Assembly: GCA_021847925.1 (NCBI GenBank)
Contig: JAJZNI010000112.1
Location: 1 to 37,649, forward strand
Length of the DNA stretch: 37,649 nucleotides
From: a bacterium
Lineage (GTDB): Bacteria > Chloroflexota > Dormibacteria > Aeolococcales > Aeolococcaceae
Reading direction: 5' to 3'
The notes under the pieces are model-generated. The model was not told the DNA's origin. It worked only from the letters and a program-made list of their open reading frames with translations, and did not search any database. Below are positions 1 to 10,570 of the stretch, piece by piece (the first letter of the stretch is position 1; each line of letters opens with the position of its first letter). The position numbers and the translations under genes were made by a program.

Positions 1-723
1 GCCGAAGGTCTGCTCGGTGACCGCGAAGGACATCGAGAACACCGTCCCCGCCGGTTGCGCCGCGATCTCTCCGGAGATGGCCTTGAAGAGGTTGGGGAAG
101 CCCTGGACCCCCAGGGTCTCGGCGGGCGGAACGGCGAGGAGGATCAGGTGAGCCTCAGGAGCGATGGAGTACGCCCACTCGATGTCCAGGGTCGCCTCCC
201 CCGACCAGCCGGCCGCGGCGCACTGCCCGCCCAGGCCGGTGCCGCTGCCGTGGCAGGCGTTGTTGTACTGCGGGTTGCCCAGCGGGAAGACCTGCTGGAA
301 ATTGGGCTCCGGCAGGGTGGGGAAGAAGGTGTCGTGGAACGTCTGGAGATCTGCCGCCGCGGTTGGGCTGCCGTAGGCATCGACGAGGACGATGGTCTGC
401 CCCTGTCCGTAGTCGGCTGTGGTCCCGTCCTCCGCCATCGCGAGCGGCGCGACCGCGTCCACGCCGTACGCCGCGCGGATCTGCTGGGGCGTGTAGCAGT
501 GGAAGAAGTTGACGTCCGTGCCATCGGGCAGCGTGCAGGCCGTGTAGGGCCCCGCCTGCCTCGTGAACAGGCCGGGGACGTGAGGAAGGCCCACGGCCAG
601 GGGCACCGCCGCAGGGGTTGCCGCAGCGGGGGCTGTGGCGGCAGCCGCCCCGAGGGCCCCGAGCCCGGTGGCCGCGGCCACGGCGAGGGTGCAAGCTCTT
701 CGAACGCTGGCGAACGCAAACAC
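1..723 (-). CDS. S53 (sedolisin/kumamolisin-type) serine-carboxyl peptidase, 3' end beyond left edge
   Basis: Only the N-terminal 241 codons are visible. The start is a GTG at 723-721, seven bases after a GGAGG (731-735), which decides the start. Residues 1-35 form a signal peptide: an Arg-Arg pair, a hydrophobic Ala/Leu core and an Ala-rich end, so the product is exported. From about residue 76 the sequence follows the S53 catalytic fold: C-Y-T-P-Q-Q-I-R-x-A-Y-G, then GQGQTIVLVDAYG (106-118), then GEATLDIEWAYSIAPEA (175-191). Glu176 and Asp180 match the paired Glu/Asp of sedolisins; the GTSxS nucleophile region lies outside the window. The roughly 180-residue activation prodomain of classical S53 enzymes is absent, the catalytic domain following the signal peptide within about 45 residues. 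Likely an acid-active extracellular endopeptidase. The S53 call rests on motifs and order; specificity cannot be read. Confidence 0.82.
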   Translation of the reverse strand, partial: MFAFASVRRACTLAVAAATGLGALGAAAATAPAAATPAAVPLAVGLPHVPGLFTRQAGPYTACTLPDGTDVNFFHCYTPQQIRAAYGVDAVAPLAMAEDGTTADYGQGQTIVLVDAYGSPTAAADLQTFHDTFFPTLPEPNFQQVFPLGNPQYNNACHGSGTGLGGQCAAAGWSGEATLDIEWAYSIAPEAHLILLAVPPAETLGVQGFPNLFKAISGEIAAQPAGTVFSMSFAVTEQTFG

Positions 724-981
724 TGTGTTCCCTCCGATCCCATGCCGGGAGCGGCCCGACTCCTTCCCATCGCCGCCCCGACCAGGGCCGGGAATCCCCG
801 CGGAGGCGAGGGCTTCCGACGGGCCGGGAGAAGCGTCGAACGAACGCTACACCTCCGTCCCCACGCACGCAACGGTGCGGCCGCCGGCCCCCGGCACGGC
901 CGTTCGGTGACCCGCCCGGCCCCAGGAGCCGTGTGATCGAGGGAGCGGAGCCCGCCGCGGTCGCTGCCACAATCGATCCCC
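724..981. other. divergent intergenic region, no gene seen
   Basis: This separates the minus-strand S53 gene from the plus-strand small ORF and glucosidase. A TAGCGT on the minus strand near 843-848 could be a -10 for the peptidase, which would give a leader of about 110 bases; that is weak. Reading frames crossing here on either strand are Arg/Pro/Gly-rich and look like GC-driven shadows. Confidence 0.4.
968..973 (+). promoter_or_regulatory. possible -10 element for a leaderless transcript
   Basis: CACAAT lies eight bases before the ATG at 982, so transcription would begin at or next to that ATG. No convincing -35 is visible. The same geometry recurs before several other starts in this window. 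Confidence 0.35.
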
Positions 982-1028
982 ATGAGCCCGCACCAGCCCT
1001 CCCGACGCGACCGCGACACCCGCAGCGA

Positions 1029-1032
<4 letters not shown>
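982..1032 (+). CDS. 16-codon upstream ORF coupled to the glucosidase gene
   Basis: An ATG at 982 opens a 16-residue Arg-rich reading frame (begins MSPHQPSRRD). Its TGA (1030-1032) overlaps the glucosidase ATG (1029-1031) as ATGA. It sits eight bases behind a -10-like CACAAT, so it could be the first codon of a leaderless message. The glucosidase start has no recognisable ribosome binding site, so reinitiation from this ORF would explain how it is translated. That is inference; the overlap itself is directly visible. It may instead be chance, with the glucosidase starting elsewhere. Confidence 0.35.
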
Positions 1033-3758
<2,726 letters not shown>

Positions 3759-3843
3759 GCGGGCCGGAGGCCGAGGGGGCACCCGGGAACGGTGTCCGAG
3801 ACGCGCGAGCGCCGCGCGACCATCCCGGGGCACCATCAGGGGG

Positions 3844-4785
3844 ATGGACGGGCTGCCGCGACGCGACCGGGGGGTGAGCCGGCGAGGGCTCGCGCTCTTC
3901 GCCGTCATGTGCGTGATCTGGGGCATCCCCTACCTGCTCATCAAGATCGCGGTGGGGGGCATGAGCCCGGCCACCCTGGTCTGGATGCGCACCGGCATCG
4001 GCGCCGTGCTCCTGCTGCCCGTGGCACTGGCGCGCCGGGAGCTGCGCCCGGTGCTCCCCGCCTGGCGTCCCATCCTCGCCTACACGGCCTGCGAGCTGGG
4101 GCTCCCCTGGCTCCTCCTCTCCGAGGCCGAGACCCGGCTCTCCAGCTCGCTGAGCGGCCTCCTCATCGCCGCCGTGCCGCTGATCGGGGCCCTCCTCGCC
4201 TGGGTCACCCGCAGCGAGCACCGCGTCGACGCCCGCCGCGCCGGCGGGCTCCTCCTCGGGCTGGCCGGCGTCGCCGTGCTGATCGGCTTCGACATCTCGG
4301 CCCGGGACCTCGGCGCGGTGGCCGAGGTGGGGGTCTGCGCCCTCGGCTACGCGCTCGGGCCGATGATCGTCTCGCGCTGGCTCTCCGGCCTCCCCTCGGT
4401 GGGCGTGGTGACCGCCTCTCTGCTCGTGACCGCGGTCGCCTACGCGCCGGCGGGCATCGTCCAGCTCGGCGGCGCGCATCTCACGGGGGGCGTCGTGGGT
4501 TCCGCGGTGACGCTGGGGGTGGTGTGCACCGCGACCGCGTTCATCATCTTCTTCGCCCTCATCGCCGAGATCGGCCCGGTGCGCGCCACGGTCATCACCT
4601 ACTTCAACCCGGCGGTGGCGCTGCTCCTCGGGGTGACGGTGCTGGGGGAGCCGCTCAGCGCCGCGGTGATCGGCGGCTTCGCGCTCATCCTCGCGGGGTC
4701 GTACATGGCCACCCGGGGAGGGTCCGCCGCGACGGGACGCCGGGCGGCGGCGGCGGTCGACGCCGAGGCGGAGCGAGCCGGCTAG
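3844..4785 (+). CDS. EamA/DMT-family membrane transporter
   Basis: 313 residues with about ten hydrophobic segments and the internal duplication of EamA (DUF6) drug/metabolite transporters. The first repeat begins LFAVMCVIWGIPYLLIKIA and the second near residue 150 (LGAVAEVGVCALGYALGPM). The typical second-repeat ending is present (NPAVALLLGVTVLGEPLSAA). Substrates of this superfamily range from amino acids to nucleotides and cannot be predicted. The ATG at 3844 follows an AGGGGG run directly; a GTG at 3874 is an alternative start. The gene is followed by a GC hairpin and then the TPP riboswitch, so it is probably transcribed apart from the thiamine operon. Confidence 0.85.
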   Translation: MDGLPRRDRGVSRRGLALFAVMCVIWGIPYLLIKIAVGGMSPATLVWMRTGIGAVLLLPVALARRELRPVLPAWRPILAYTACELGLPWLLLSEAETRLSSSLSGLLIAAVPLIGALLAWVTRSEHRVDARRAGGLLLGLAGVAVLIGFDISARDLGAVAEVGVCALGYALGPMIVSRWLSGLPSVGVVTASLLVTAVAYAPAGIVQLGGAHLTGGVVGSAVTLGVVCTATAFIIFFALIAEIGPVRATVITYFNPAVALLLGVTVLGEPLSAAVIGGFALILAGSYMATRGGSAATGRRAAAAVDAEAERAG

Positions 4786-4795
4786 GGACCCGGCT

Positions 4796-4812
4796 GGGCG
4801 GTCGAGCCGCCC
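4796..4812 (+). terminator. short GC hairpin after the EamA gene
   Basis: GGGCGG (4796-4801) and CCGCCC (4807-4812) form a perfect six-pair stem with a five-base loop, eleven bases after the EamA stop and before the riboswitch. No U-tract follows, so this is a possible terminator only. Confidence 0.3.
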
Positions 4813-4835
4813 CTCCCCCCGAGCCGCCGCGGTGC

Positions 4836-4841
4836 TACCCT
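4836..4841 (+). promoter_or_regulatory. possible -10 for the thiamine operon
   Basis: TACCCT here would place the transcription start near 4848, just at the 5' edge of the TPP aptamer. The position fits riboswitch-leader architecture. No -35 consensus is visible. Confidence 0.35.
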
Positions 4842-4844
4842 CTG

Positions 4845-4920
4845 GAGCACCCGGGGTGCCCGCGAGGGCTGAGATCACACCCGAAGAACCTGACCTGGGC
4901 AATGCCAGCGTAGGGAGAGG
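4845..4920 (+). promoter_or_regulatory. TPP (THI-box) riboswitch
   Basis: All conserved TPP-aptamer blocks appear in order: GGGGTGCC (4853-4860), CTGAGA (4869-4874), CACCCGAAGAACCTGA (4878-4893), CTGGGCAATGCCAGCGTAGGGA (4895-4916, listed here as consecutive blocks CTGGG, CAATGCC, AGCG and TAGGGA). The aptamer 3' end abuts AGAGGAG (4916-4922), the ribosome binding site seven bases before the thiD ATG. No separate terminator hairpin fits between aptamer and start codon. Control is therefore most likely translational, with the ligand-closed P1 region hiding the ribosome binding site; that mechanism is inference. The ligand is thiamine pyrophosphate, the product of the downstream pathway. Confidence 0.95.
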
Positions 4921-4929
4921 AGATCCGAG

Positions 4930-5715
4930 ATGACCGTGGGGCGGTGCCTCACCGTGGCCACCTCGGATTCCGGCGGCGGCGCCGGGATCCAGGCCGACCT
5001 CAAGGCCTTCGCCGCGGCCGGGTGCCACGGCATGTCGGCGATCGTCGCGCTCACCGCGCAGAGCACGGTGGGAGTCCGCGCCATCCACGAGCTGCCTCCC
5101 GACTTCATCCTCGCCCAGCTCGACGCCGTCGCCGAGGACATCGGGGTGGACGCGGCCAAGACGGGGATGCTCTTCTCGGCGCCGATCATCGACTGCGTCG
5201 CGGGGTGGCTTGAGGGGACGGACTTCCCGCTGGTGGTGGACCCGGTGATGGTCGCATCGTCGGGGGCGGTGCTGCTCCGCGAGGACGCCGTCGCCACCCT
5301 GGTGGAGCGGCTCTTCCCACGCGCCACCGTGATCACCCCCAACCTCCCCGAGGCGGAGGCGCTGACCGGTCTGCGGGGCGCCGGCCGGCGCGAGCTGGCG
5401 GAGCGCCTCCACGAGATGGGGGCGCCCGCGGTCCTGGTCACGGGAGGCCACGGCGACCCGGCGGTCGACCACCTCTTCGACGGCCGCGAGCACCACGAGA
5501 TCCCGGTGGTCCGCCACCCGGTCCCGGCCAGCCACGGGGCCGGCTGCACCCACTCGGCCACGCTCTGCGCCCGCCTCGCCCTGGGCGACGACCTGCTCGG
5601 CGCGGCGCGCGAGGCGGCACGGGTGGCGGCGGACGCGGTGGCCCACGGACTGGTCGAGATCGGGCACGGCGACGGGCCCGTCCATGTCCTGCACGGAGCC
5701 GCGCATGAACGCTGA
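4930..5715 (+). CDS. thiD: hydroxymethylpyrimidine (phosphate) kinase
   Basis: 261 residues, ribokinase fold. It phosphorylates HMP to HMP-P and HMP-PP, the pyrimidine substrate of thiamine phosphate synthase. Visible motifs are SDSGGGAGIQADLKAF (12-27, substrate loop), VVDPVM (102-107), ITPNLPEAEALTG (135-147) and the anion-hole segment GAGCTHSA (203-210) with Cys206; the commoner form of that segment is GTGCTxS. First gene after the TPP riboswitch. The start is fixed by AGAGGAG seven bases upstream. The last 11 bases overlap the thiM start, indicating coupled translation. Salvage kinases and the ThiD of de novo synthesis cannot be told apart by sequence, but no thiC is nearby. Confidence 0.93.
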   Translation: MTVGRCLTVATSDSGGGAGIQADLKAFAAAGCHGMSAIVALTAQSTVGVRAIHELPPDFILAQLDAVAEDIGVDAAKTGMLFSAPIIDCVAGWLEGTDFPLVVDPVMVASSGAVLLREDAVATLVERLFPRATVITPNLPEAEALTGLRGAGRRELAERLHEMGAPAVLVTGGHGDPAVDHLFDGREHHEIPVVRHPVPASHGAGCTHSATLCARLALGDDLLGAAREAARVAADAVAHGLVEIGHGDGPVHVLHGAAHER

Positions 5716-6553
5716 CCGCTTCTCTCCCGCCGCATCGCTCAGCCTGGTTCGCACCCGCAGCCCATTGGTCCACCAGATCACCAACTACGTGGTGATGAAT
5801 GAGACCGCCAACATCACCCTCGCCATCGGCGCGTCGCCGGTGATGGCCCACGCGCTCGACGAGGTCGAGGAGATGGCGGCGGCGGCGTCCGCCCTGGTCC
5901 TCAACATCGGCACCCTCTCCCCCGACTGGGTGGAGGCGATGGTGCGGGCGGGGCGTGCCGCCAACGCGCACGGCGCGCCGGTGGTGCTCGACCCCGTGGG
6001 GGCGGGCGCGACCAGGATGCGCACCGAGGCGGCGCGGCGGATCCTCCGCGAGGTCAGGGTGGCGATCGTCCGGGCCAATGCGGCCGAGGTCGCCGCCCTC
6101 GCCGGCGAGGCGGCGGCGATTCGCGGCGTCGATGCGATCGCCTCGGCGGAGCCGGGGGCGCTGGCGGAGCGGGCGGCGGCCGCGCTGGGCTGCACGGTGG
6201 CGGTCACCGGCCCCGTGGACCACATCGCGTCGGCGGAGGGGAGCGCGACGGTCAGCAACGGCGTGGCCATGCTGAGCCGGGTCACCGGCACGGGATGCAT
6301 GTCGTCGGCGCTCTGCGGCTGCTTCGCCGGGGTGCGGAGCGACGACCCGCTGCGCGCGGCGGCGGAGGCGCTGGCCGCCTTCGGCGTCGCCGCCGAGCAC
6401 GCCGCGCAGGGGGCGCGGGGGCCGGGCAGCTTCCACGCCAACCTCTACGACGCCGTCGCCAACCTGGATCCCGAGACCCTGGACGGCGAGGCGCGCATCA
6501 CCTGGGCCCCCCGCGACGCCCCGGGGACGGGGGGGCCGGGGGCTCGCGCGTGA
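5705..6553 (+). CDS. thiM: hydroxyethylthiazole kinase
   Basis: 282 residues. Phosphorylates 4-methyl-5-(2-hydroxyethyl)thiazole, a salvage-only step of thiamine metabolism. Family motifs: HQITNYVVMNETAN (23-36), LNIGTLS (66-72), LDPVGAGAT (95-103), RANAAEV (123-129) and GTGCMSSAL (195-203) with the conserved Cys198. The ATG at 5705 was preferred over an in-frame ATG at 5684 because GGAG (5695-5698) lies six bases upstream. It overlaps the thiD end by 11 bases. The last two bases of its stop are shared with the thiE GTG (GTGA). About 15 residues at the C-terminus are Gly/Ala-rich and poorly conserved. Confidence 0.94.
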   Translation: MNADRFSPAASLSLVRTRSPLVHQITNYVVMNETANITLAIGASPVMAHALDEVEEMAAAASALVLNIGTLSPDWVEAMVRAGRAANAHGAPVVLDPVGAGATRMRTEAARRILREVRVAIVRANAAEVAALAGEAAAIRGVDAIASAEPGALAERAAAALGCTVAVTGPVDHIASAEGSATVSNGVAMLSRVTGTGCMSSALCGCFAGVRSDDPLRAAAEALAAFGVAAEHAAQGARGPGSFHANLYDAVANLDPETLDGEARITWAPRDAPGTGGPGARA

Positions 6554-7143
6554 TCCTGCACGCGATCGTGGCGGACGCCGGGGCCGCCCGGCGGGCGGCG
6601 CGCGACGGGGCCACGGTGGTGCAGCTCCGGATCAAGGACGCGCCCACCTCGGAGCGCATCCGCGCGGGGCGGGAGGCGCTCGGGAGCCTGCCGGATTCAG
6701 TCATGATTGTCATCAACGATGACGTCGAGGCGGCGGTGGCGCTGGGCGTCACCGTCCACCTGGGCCAGGGCGACCGGGGCGTGGAACGCGCCCGCGCCGC
6801 CGGGATCGCCTGGGGCCGGTCGGCGAACGGCACGGACCAGGCGCGCCGGGCCGAGGCCGAGGGTGCCCTCTACGTCGGCGCCGGTCCGGTGTGGGAGACG
6901 CCCAGCAAGCCGGACGCCGGCGCGGCCCTCGGGCTCGAGGGGCTGGCCGCCGTCTGCGCCGCGGTGCGCATCCCGGTGGTGGCGATCGGCGGGATCGACT
7001 CCGGCAACGCCGGCGCCTGCATCCGGGCGGGTGCCGCGGGGGTGGCGGTGATCCGCGCGGTCTCGGAGCTGCGCAGGGTGCGGGCGGCCGTCGACGCGGC
7101 CCGCGTGGGAACGGACGGAGCGGCGGGGAGGACACGGGCATGA
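6550..7143 (+). CDS. thiE: thiamine-phosphate synthase
   Basis: 197 residues, slightly short for ThiE (about 205-220). A TIM barrel that joins HMP-PP and thiazole phosphate to thiamine phosphate. Motifs: VVQLRIKD (23-30; the usual form is QLRxK), VIVINDDVEAA then VHLGQGD (53-75), ALYVGAGPVWETPSKPDA (106-123) and IPVVAIGGI (141-149). The middle block reads WGRSANG instead of the usual GxSxH, a mild divergence. It starts with GTG overlapping the thiM stop by four bases and ends in ATGA shared with the permease start, so all four genes appear to be translated as a coupled unit. Confidence 0.92.
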   Translation: MILHAIVADAGAARRAARDGATVVQLRIKDAPTSERIRAGREALGSLPDSVMIVINDDVEAAVALGVTVHLGQGDRGVERARAAGIAWGRSANGTDQARRAEAEGALYVGAGPVWETPSKPDAGAALGLEGLAAVCAAVRIPVVAIGGIDSGNAGACIRAGAAGVAVIRAVSELRRVRAAVDAARVGTDGAAGRTRA

Positions 7144-8645
7144 CCGAGACCCTGGCGGGCGCGGGCGCGCCCGTCGCGGAGCCCGGCACGGCGATCCCGG
7201 TGCGTGAGGGCGTCTACGGCGAGCGGGTGGTGGCGGTGGAGCCCGGGGGCGTCGAGTACATCGCGGAGTCCGAGCGGCACGGCCGCCCGCTCCAGCTCTT
7301 CTGGATGTGGACCTCGCCCAACCTGGAGTTCGCCACCCTCTACGTCGGCGTGCTTCCCGTGGTCCTCTTCGGGGGCGGCTTCTGGCCCAGCGCGGTGGCG
7401 CTCCTGCTCGGGACCGCGCTGGGAGCCCTCTTCCAGGGGGTGCTCTCGGTGATGGGGCCGCGCCTCGGGGTCGCCCAGCTGGTCGCGAGCCGCGCCGGCT
7501 TCGGGTACCGGGGCAACCTGCTCCCCGCCGCGCTCCAGGCGGTCACGGCGGGGGCGGGCTGGGTCGCGGTCAACAGCGTGAGCGGGGCCTTCGCGCTGCA
7601 GACCTTCTGCGCCGCGGCGGGTCTGCCCGTCCCCGGCTTCGTGCTGGCGCTCGGCATCGTCGTCCTCATCGAGATCGCGGTCGCCTTCACCGGGTACAAC
7701 TTCATCCACGCCATCGAGCGCTCGGTGTTCCCCTTCCTGGCGCTGGTGTTCGCCGCCTCCTGCGCCGTGATCTTCGTGAAGTCGCACCCCGGTACCGGCT
7801 TCGACGCCGGGGCGGCGGCGGCCGGCGGCGGGCCGGTGGGGGCGTTCATGATCGCGGTCTTCCTGGCCTTCGCCTACGCGGCGAGCTGGAACCCCTACGC
7901 CTCCGACTACAGCCGCTACCTCCCGCGCAACGCCAGCCGGGCGCGGGTGGCGCTCTTCTCCGGTCTCGGCATCCTGGTCGCCTGCGGCGTGCTGGAGGTC
8001 GCGGGCGCGGCGCTGGCCACCGTCCACGGGACCGCCTGGGGAGCGAGCGACGTCCCCACCACCCAGTTCGTCCGGCCGCTGCCCGCGGGGCTCTCCGTGA
8101 TCGCGCCGCTCGCCATCTGCGTCGGCGCCATCTCCGCCAACGTGATCAACCTCTACAGCAGCGCGATGAGCTTCCTCAGCATGGGGGTGCGCATCCCGGC
8201 CCGGATGCGCCGCGCGCTGGTCGCCGGGGGCTTCGGGGTGATCGGCTTCCTGGTCGCCTTCCTCACCGTGCAGACCGGGCAGGTGGGGCCGAGCGGCACC
8301 GGCGGCACCTACCAGAACTTCCTCTTCTTCAGCACCTACTGGATCGTGGCCTTCCTGGGGGTGGTGCTGGCCGACTGGGCGATGCGCGGGCGCGGGCTCA
8401 CCACCGCGCTGGTCTTCAACGCGCGCCACGTCAACCGGGCGGGGGTGGCCGCCTTCGTCATCGGCATCGCCGCCTGCATCCCCTTCATGAACCAGAGCCT
8501 CTACGTCGGCTGGGTGGCCTCCACCTTCCCCCAGACGGGCGACCTCAGCTTCGCGGTCGGGTTCGTGGTCAGCGCCGCCGCCTACTGGCTGCTGAGCCGG
8601 GGCAGGCCGGCGGGAGCGCGGCCCCCGGCGTCCGCCGGGGGGTGA
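7140..8645 (+). CDS. NCS1-family nucleobase permease, probable HMP/thiamine-precursor uptake
   Basis: 501 residues, about twelve membrane helices, of the purine-cytosine permease (NCS1) family. Typical segments are LEFATLYVGVLP near residue 60, GVAQLVASRAGFGYRGN near 108, and SWNPYASDYSRYLP near 250, the last a family hallmark. NCS1 members found behind TPP riboswitches (CytX type) are predicted to import hydroxymethylpyrimidine. Position in this operon supports that role, though cytosine or purine uptake cannot be excluded. The start overlaps the thiE stop as ATGA. Its 3' end overlaps the convergent minus-strand gene by 64 bases. Confidence 0.88.
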   Translation: MTETLAGAGAPVAEPGTAIPVREGVYGERVVAVEPGGVEYIAESERHGRPLQLFWMWTSPNLEFATLYVGVLPVVLFGGGFWPSAVALLLGTALGALFQGVLSVMGPRLGVAQLVASRAGFGYRGNLLPAALQAVTAGAGWVAVNSVSGAFALQTFCAAAGLPVPGFVLALGIVVLIEIAVAFTGYNFIHAIERSVFPFLALVFAASCAVIFVKSHPGTGFDAGAAAAGGGPVGAFMIAVFLAFAYAASWNPYASDYSRYLPRNASRARVALFSGLGILVACGVLEVAGAALATVHGTAWGASDVPTTQFVRPLPAGLSVIAPLAICVGAISANVINLYSSAMSFLSMGVRIPARMRRALVAGGFGVIGFLVAFLTVQTGQVGPSGTGGTYQNFLFFSTYWIVAFLGVVLADWAMRGRGLTTALVFNARHVNRAGVAAFVIGIAACIPFMNQSLYVGWVASTFPQTGDLSFAVGFVVSAAAYWLLSRGRPAGARPPASAGG

Positions 8646-9955
8646 CCGGAACCGGCCGCGGGTGCCGTGCGTGTCCCCGCCGCGGACCGATCCCGCATCA
8701 CCAGCGCGACCACCGCCACCATGAGCAGGGACGCGATCATCCCCTCGACCACCTGGGACGGGGGGGGCGGGATCACCTGCCGGGTGGAGAGCATCACCGA
8801 GTCCACGGTGAGGAGGACGGGGGCGATGACCCGCCAGGTGAGCACGGGCCCGGGGCGGGCCAGCCACCACACCGCCGCGAAGACGTAGGGGTCGAGGGCG
8901 TAGTACCCCCACGCGGTCTTGGCCAGCATGGGGACGCACGCCGCGGAGACGGTGAGCAGGGCGGCCAGCGCCCCCGGGGTGAGCGCGCGCCCCCGTCCGC
9001 GCCAGAGCATCAGCGCCACGAGCGCGGCGCCGGCGGCGCCGAAGAGGACGGTGTCCCCGTGCTGGACGAGACCCTGCCAGGGTTGCCCGCGGGCGAGGAG
9101 CGCCCACCAGGTGCCGCCGCCGATGGGGAGGCTGCCACGGTAGGTGAGCAGGGAGAAGACCACGTCGTGGCGATCGGCGAGCAGGAAGGGAAGCAGACCG
9201 AGGCCGGTGACCAGGCCCGCGCCGGCCAGCAGGGAGAGGGCGGAGGCGATGCGGCGGGGCAGGGATGGCGCGGAGCCCCGAGCCCGCGCGGCGGCGCCGG
9301 AGAGCACGACCAGCGCCAGGGTCAGCACGGCCACCAGGGCGGCGCTGCGCGTCAGCAGCACCAGGCCCAGCACGCACCCGGCGACCCCGGGGCGGCCGCG
9401 CAGCACGAGGCGCGCGGCGACAAGCGTGAGCCAGAGCTCGACGGGCTGCTCCACGTGCCCCGCCGCCGCCACCGAGATGAAGAGGGCGGGTGCGAGGGCG
9501 AAGGCCGCGTGGGCGAGCACGCGGCGCTCGATCCGCCCCCTACCCTCCTCCACCAGCAGCACCGCCTCCCGCGCCATGAGCAGGGGGAATACGCCCATCA
9601 ACCCCAGCGTGAGCGCGGAGCGCGCCGGCTCCGCCTGCCACCCCAGGAGGTTGGCCAGGGCCGCCACCAGTCCGAGCGGCAGCAGGGCGAGGGGCCCGTT
9701 GGCATCCGGGTACGCCCCGGTGCGCACCGCGTAGACGAGGAGGGGGTGCCCGTGGGCCGCCGCCTCGGCCGACGGCCAGAAGAAGAGGTCGAGGTCGGAC
9801 GTCCCCGCGCGCAGCAGCAGCGCCAGCAGGGCGGAGAAGAGGAGGTAGGCGGCGATCAGGACGGCGGTGGGCCGGTGGGCGGTGGCGGCGCCCCCACGCG
9901 CCGCGGCGACCCGCGCGCCCGCCTGGTCCAGCGCCGGAGCGGCTGGCTCGGGCAT
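8582..9955 (-). CDS. polytopic membrane protein, GT87/GT-C-like
   Basis: 457 residues with ten or more hydrophobic segments. Residues 1-30 and the last 35 are Ala/Pro/Arg-rich and probably soluble. An acidic loop after the first helix (SDLDLFFWPSAEAAAHGHP) followed by YPDANGPLALLPLGL resembles the D-x-x-x-Y and Y-x-P-P pattern of GT87 (DUF2029) polyprenyl-phosphate-mannose-dependent transferases. Function is inferred only from this resemblance and from similar neighbours. No good ribosome binding site precedes the ATG at 9955, so the start is uncertain. The gene converges on the NCS1 permease with a 64-base coding overlap. Confidence 0.7.
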   Translation of the reverse strand: MPEPAAPALDQAGARVAAARGGAATAHRPTAVLIAAYLLFSALLALLLRAGTSDLDLFFWPSAEAAAHGHPLLVYAVRTGAYPDANGPLALLPLGLVAALANLLGWQAEPARSALTLGLMGVFPLLMAREAVLLVEEGRGRIERRVLAHAAFALAPALFISVAAAGHVEQPVELWLTLVAARLVLRGRPGVAGCVLGLVLLTRSAALVAVLTLALVVLSGAAARARGSAPSLPRRIASALSLLAGAGLVTGLGLLPFLLADRHDVVFSLLTYRGSLPIGGGTWWALLARGQPWQGLVQHGDTVLFGAAGAALVALMLWRGRGRALTPGALAALLTVSAACVPMLAKTAWGYYALDPYVFAAVWWLARPGPVLTWRVIAPVLLTVDSVMLSTRQVIPPPPSQVVEGMIASLLMVAVVALVMRDRSAAGTRTAPAAGSGHPPADAGGRAPAGLPRLSSQ

Positions 9956-10098
9956 CTGCGCCCGATGCTGGCAGACGCCGGCGGGCGGCGGGGACGGCCT
10001 CCACAGGACCGGGACAGCGGCGCGTCCCCGCGGTCATCAGGGACGGCGCGATCACATCGAGCCGGGCGGCCAACGTCGCGGCGCGGATCGCGACCGGC

Positions 10099-10104
10099 TA
10101 CGCT
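10099..10104 (+). promoter_or_regulatory. -10 element for a leaderless start
   Basis: TACGCT lies six bases before the ATG at 10111, and no ribosome binding site is present. This is the expected layout for a leaderless message. Confidence 0.45.
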
Positions 10105-10110
10105 TCCCCC

Positions 10111-10521
10111 ATGGGCGATGACCAGGCGATCCCATTCATCCGCACCAATCACCGCGCCGTCCTGGCGACCCGCCGCCGCGATGGCGGGGTCCAGCTCTCC
10201 CCGGTCGTGGCCGCCGTGGACGCGCAGGATCGGGTCGTGATCAGCACCCGGGAGGGCGCGATGAAGACCCGCAACCTGCGCCGTGACCCGCACGCCTGGC
10301 TCTGCGTCATGAGCGACCGATTCTTCGGGGAGTGGCACGGCGTGGAGGGGACGGTGGAGGTGCTGAGCCTCCCGGAGGCGATGGAGCCCCTGGTGGACTA
10401 CTACCGAGGGGTGGCCGGGGAGCACCCGGATTGGGACGAGTACAGGACGGCGATGGAGCGGGAGCACCGGGTCCTGCTGCGGCTGCGAGTGGAGCGCAGC
10501 GGGCCCACCCGGGTGGGCTGA
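10111..10521 (+). CDS. PPOX-class F420/FMN-dependent oxidoreductase
   Basis: 136 residues, split beta-barrel flavin-binding fold of the pyridoxamine-phosphate-oxidase superfamily, close to the Rv1155-like F420-dependent group. Diagnostic pattern: an N-terminal N-H-R-A-V-L-A-T-R-R-x-D-G-x-x-Q-L-S-P-V (13-32), then VVISTREGAMKTRNLRRDPHAWLCV (42-66, given as consecutive short blocks VVISTREGAM, KTRNLRRDP and HAWLCV). The segment holds the basic residues that bind the cofactor phosphate. Members reduce diverse substrates with F420H2, or act on heme or biliverdin; the substrate here is unknown. It is a lone gene, probably leaderless, followed by a strong hairpin shared with convergent gltX. Confidence 0.85.
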   Translation: MGDDQAIPFIRTNHRAVLATRRRDGGVQLSPVVAAVDAQDRVVISTREGAMKTRNLRRDPHAWLCVMSDRFFGEWHGVEGTVEVLSLPEAMEPLVDYYRGVAGEHPDWDEYRTAMEREHRVLLRLRVERSGPTRVG

Positions 10522-10531
10522 GGCGCCCTGC

Positions 10532-10550
10532 CCGCGGCGGCCCGCCGCGG
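10532..10550. terminator. bidirectional hairpin between convergent genes
   Basis: CCGCGGCG (10532-10539) and CGCCGCGG (10543-10550) form a perfect eight-pair stem with a three-base loop. It lies exactly between the F420/FMN gene stop and the gltX stop, a position suited to terminating both. There is no U-tract, so efficiency is uncertain. Confidence 0.45.
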
Positions 10551-10570
10551 ACGCGATCCCGCGGGCCCGG

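Noticed and set aside
7307-10240. 977-codon plus-strand frame across the permease and the region beyond
   Set aside because: Arg/Gly/Pro-rich shadow; the permease frame and the minus-strand membrane protein explain the same bases with clear hydrophobic patterns.
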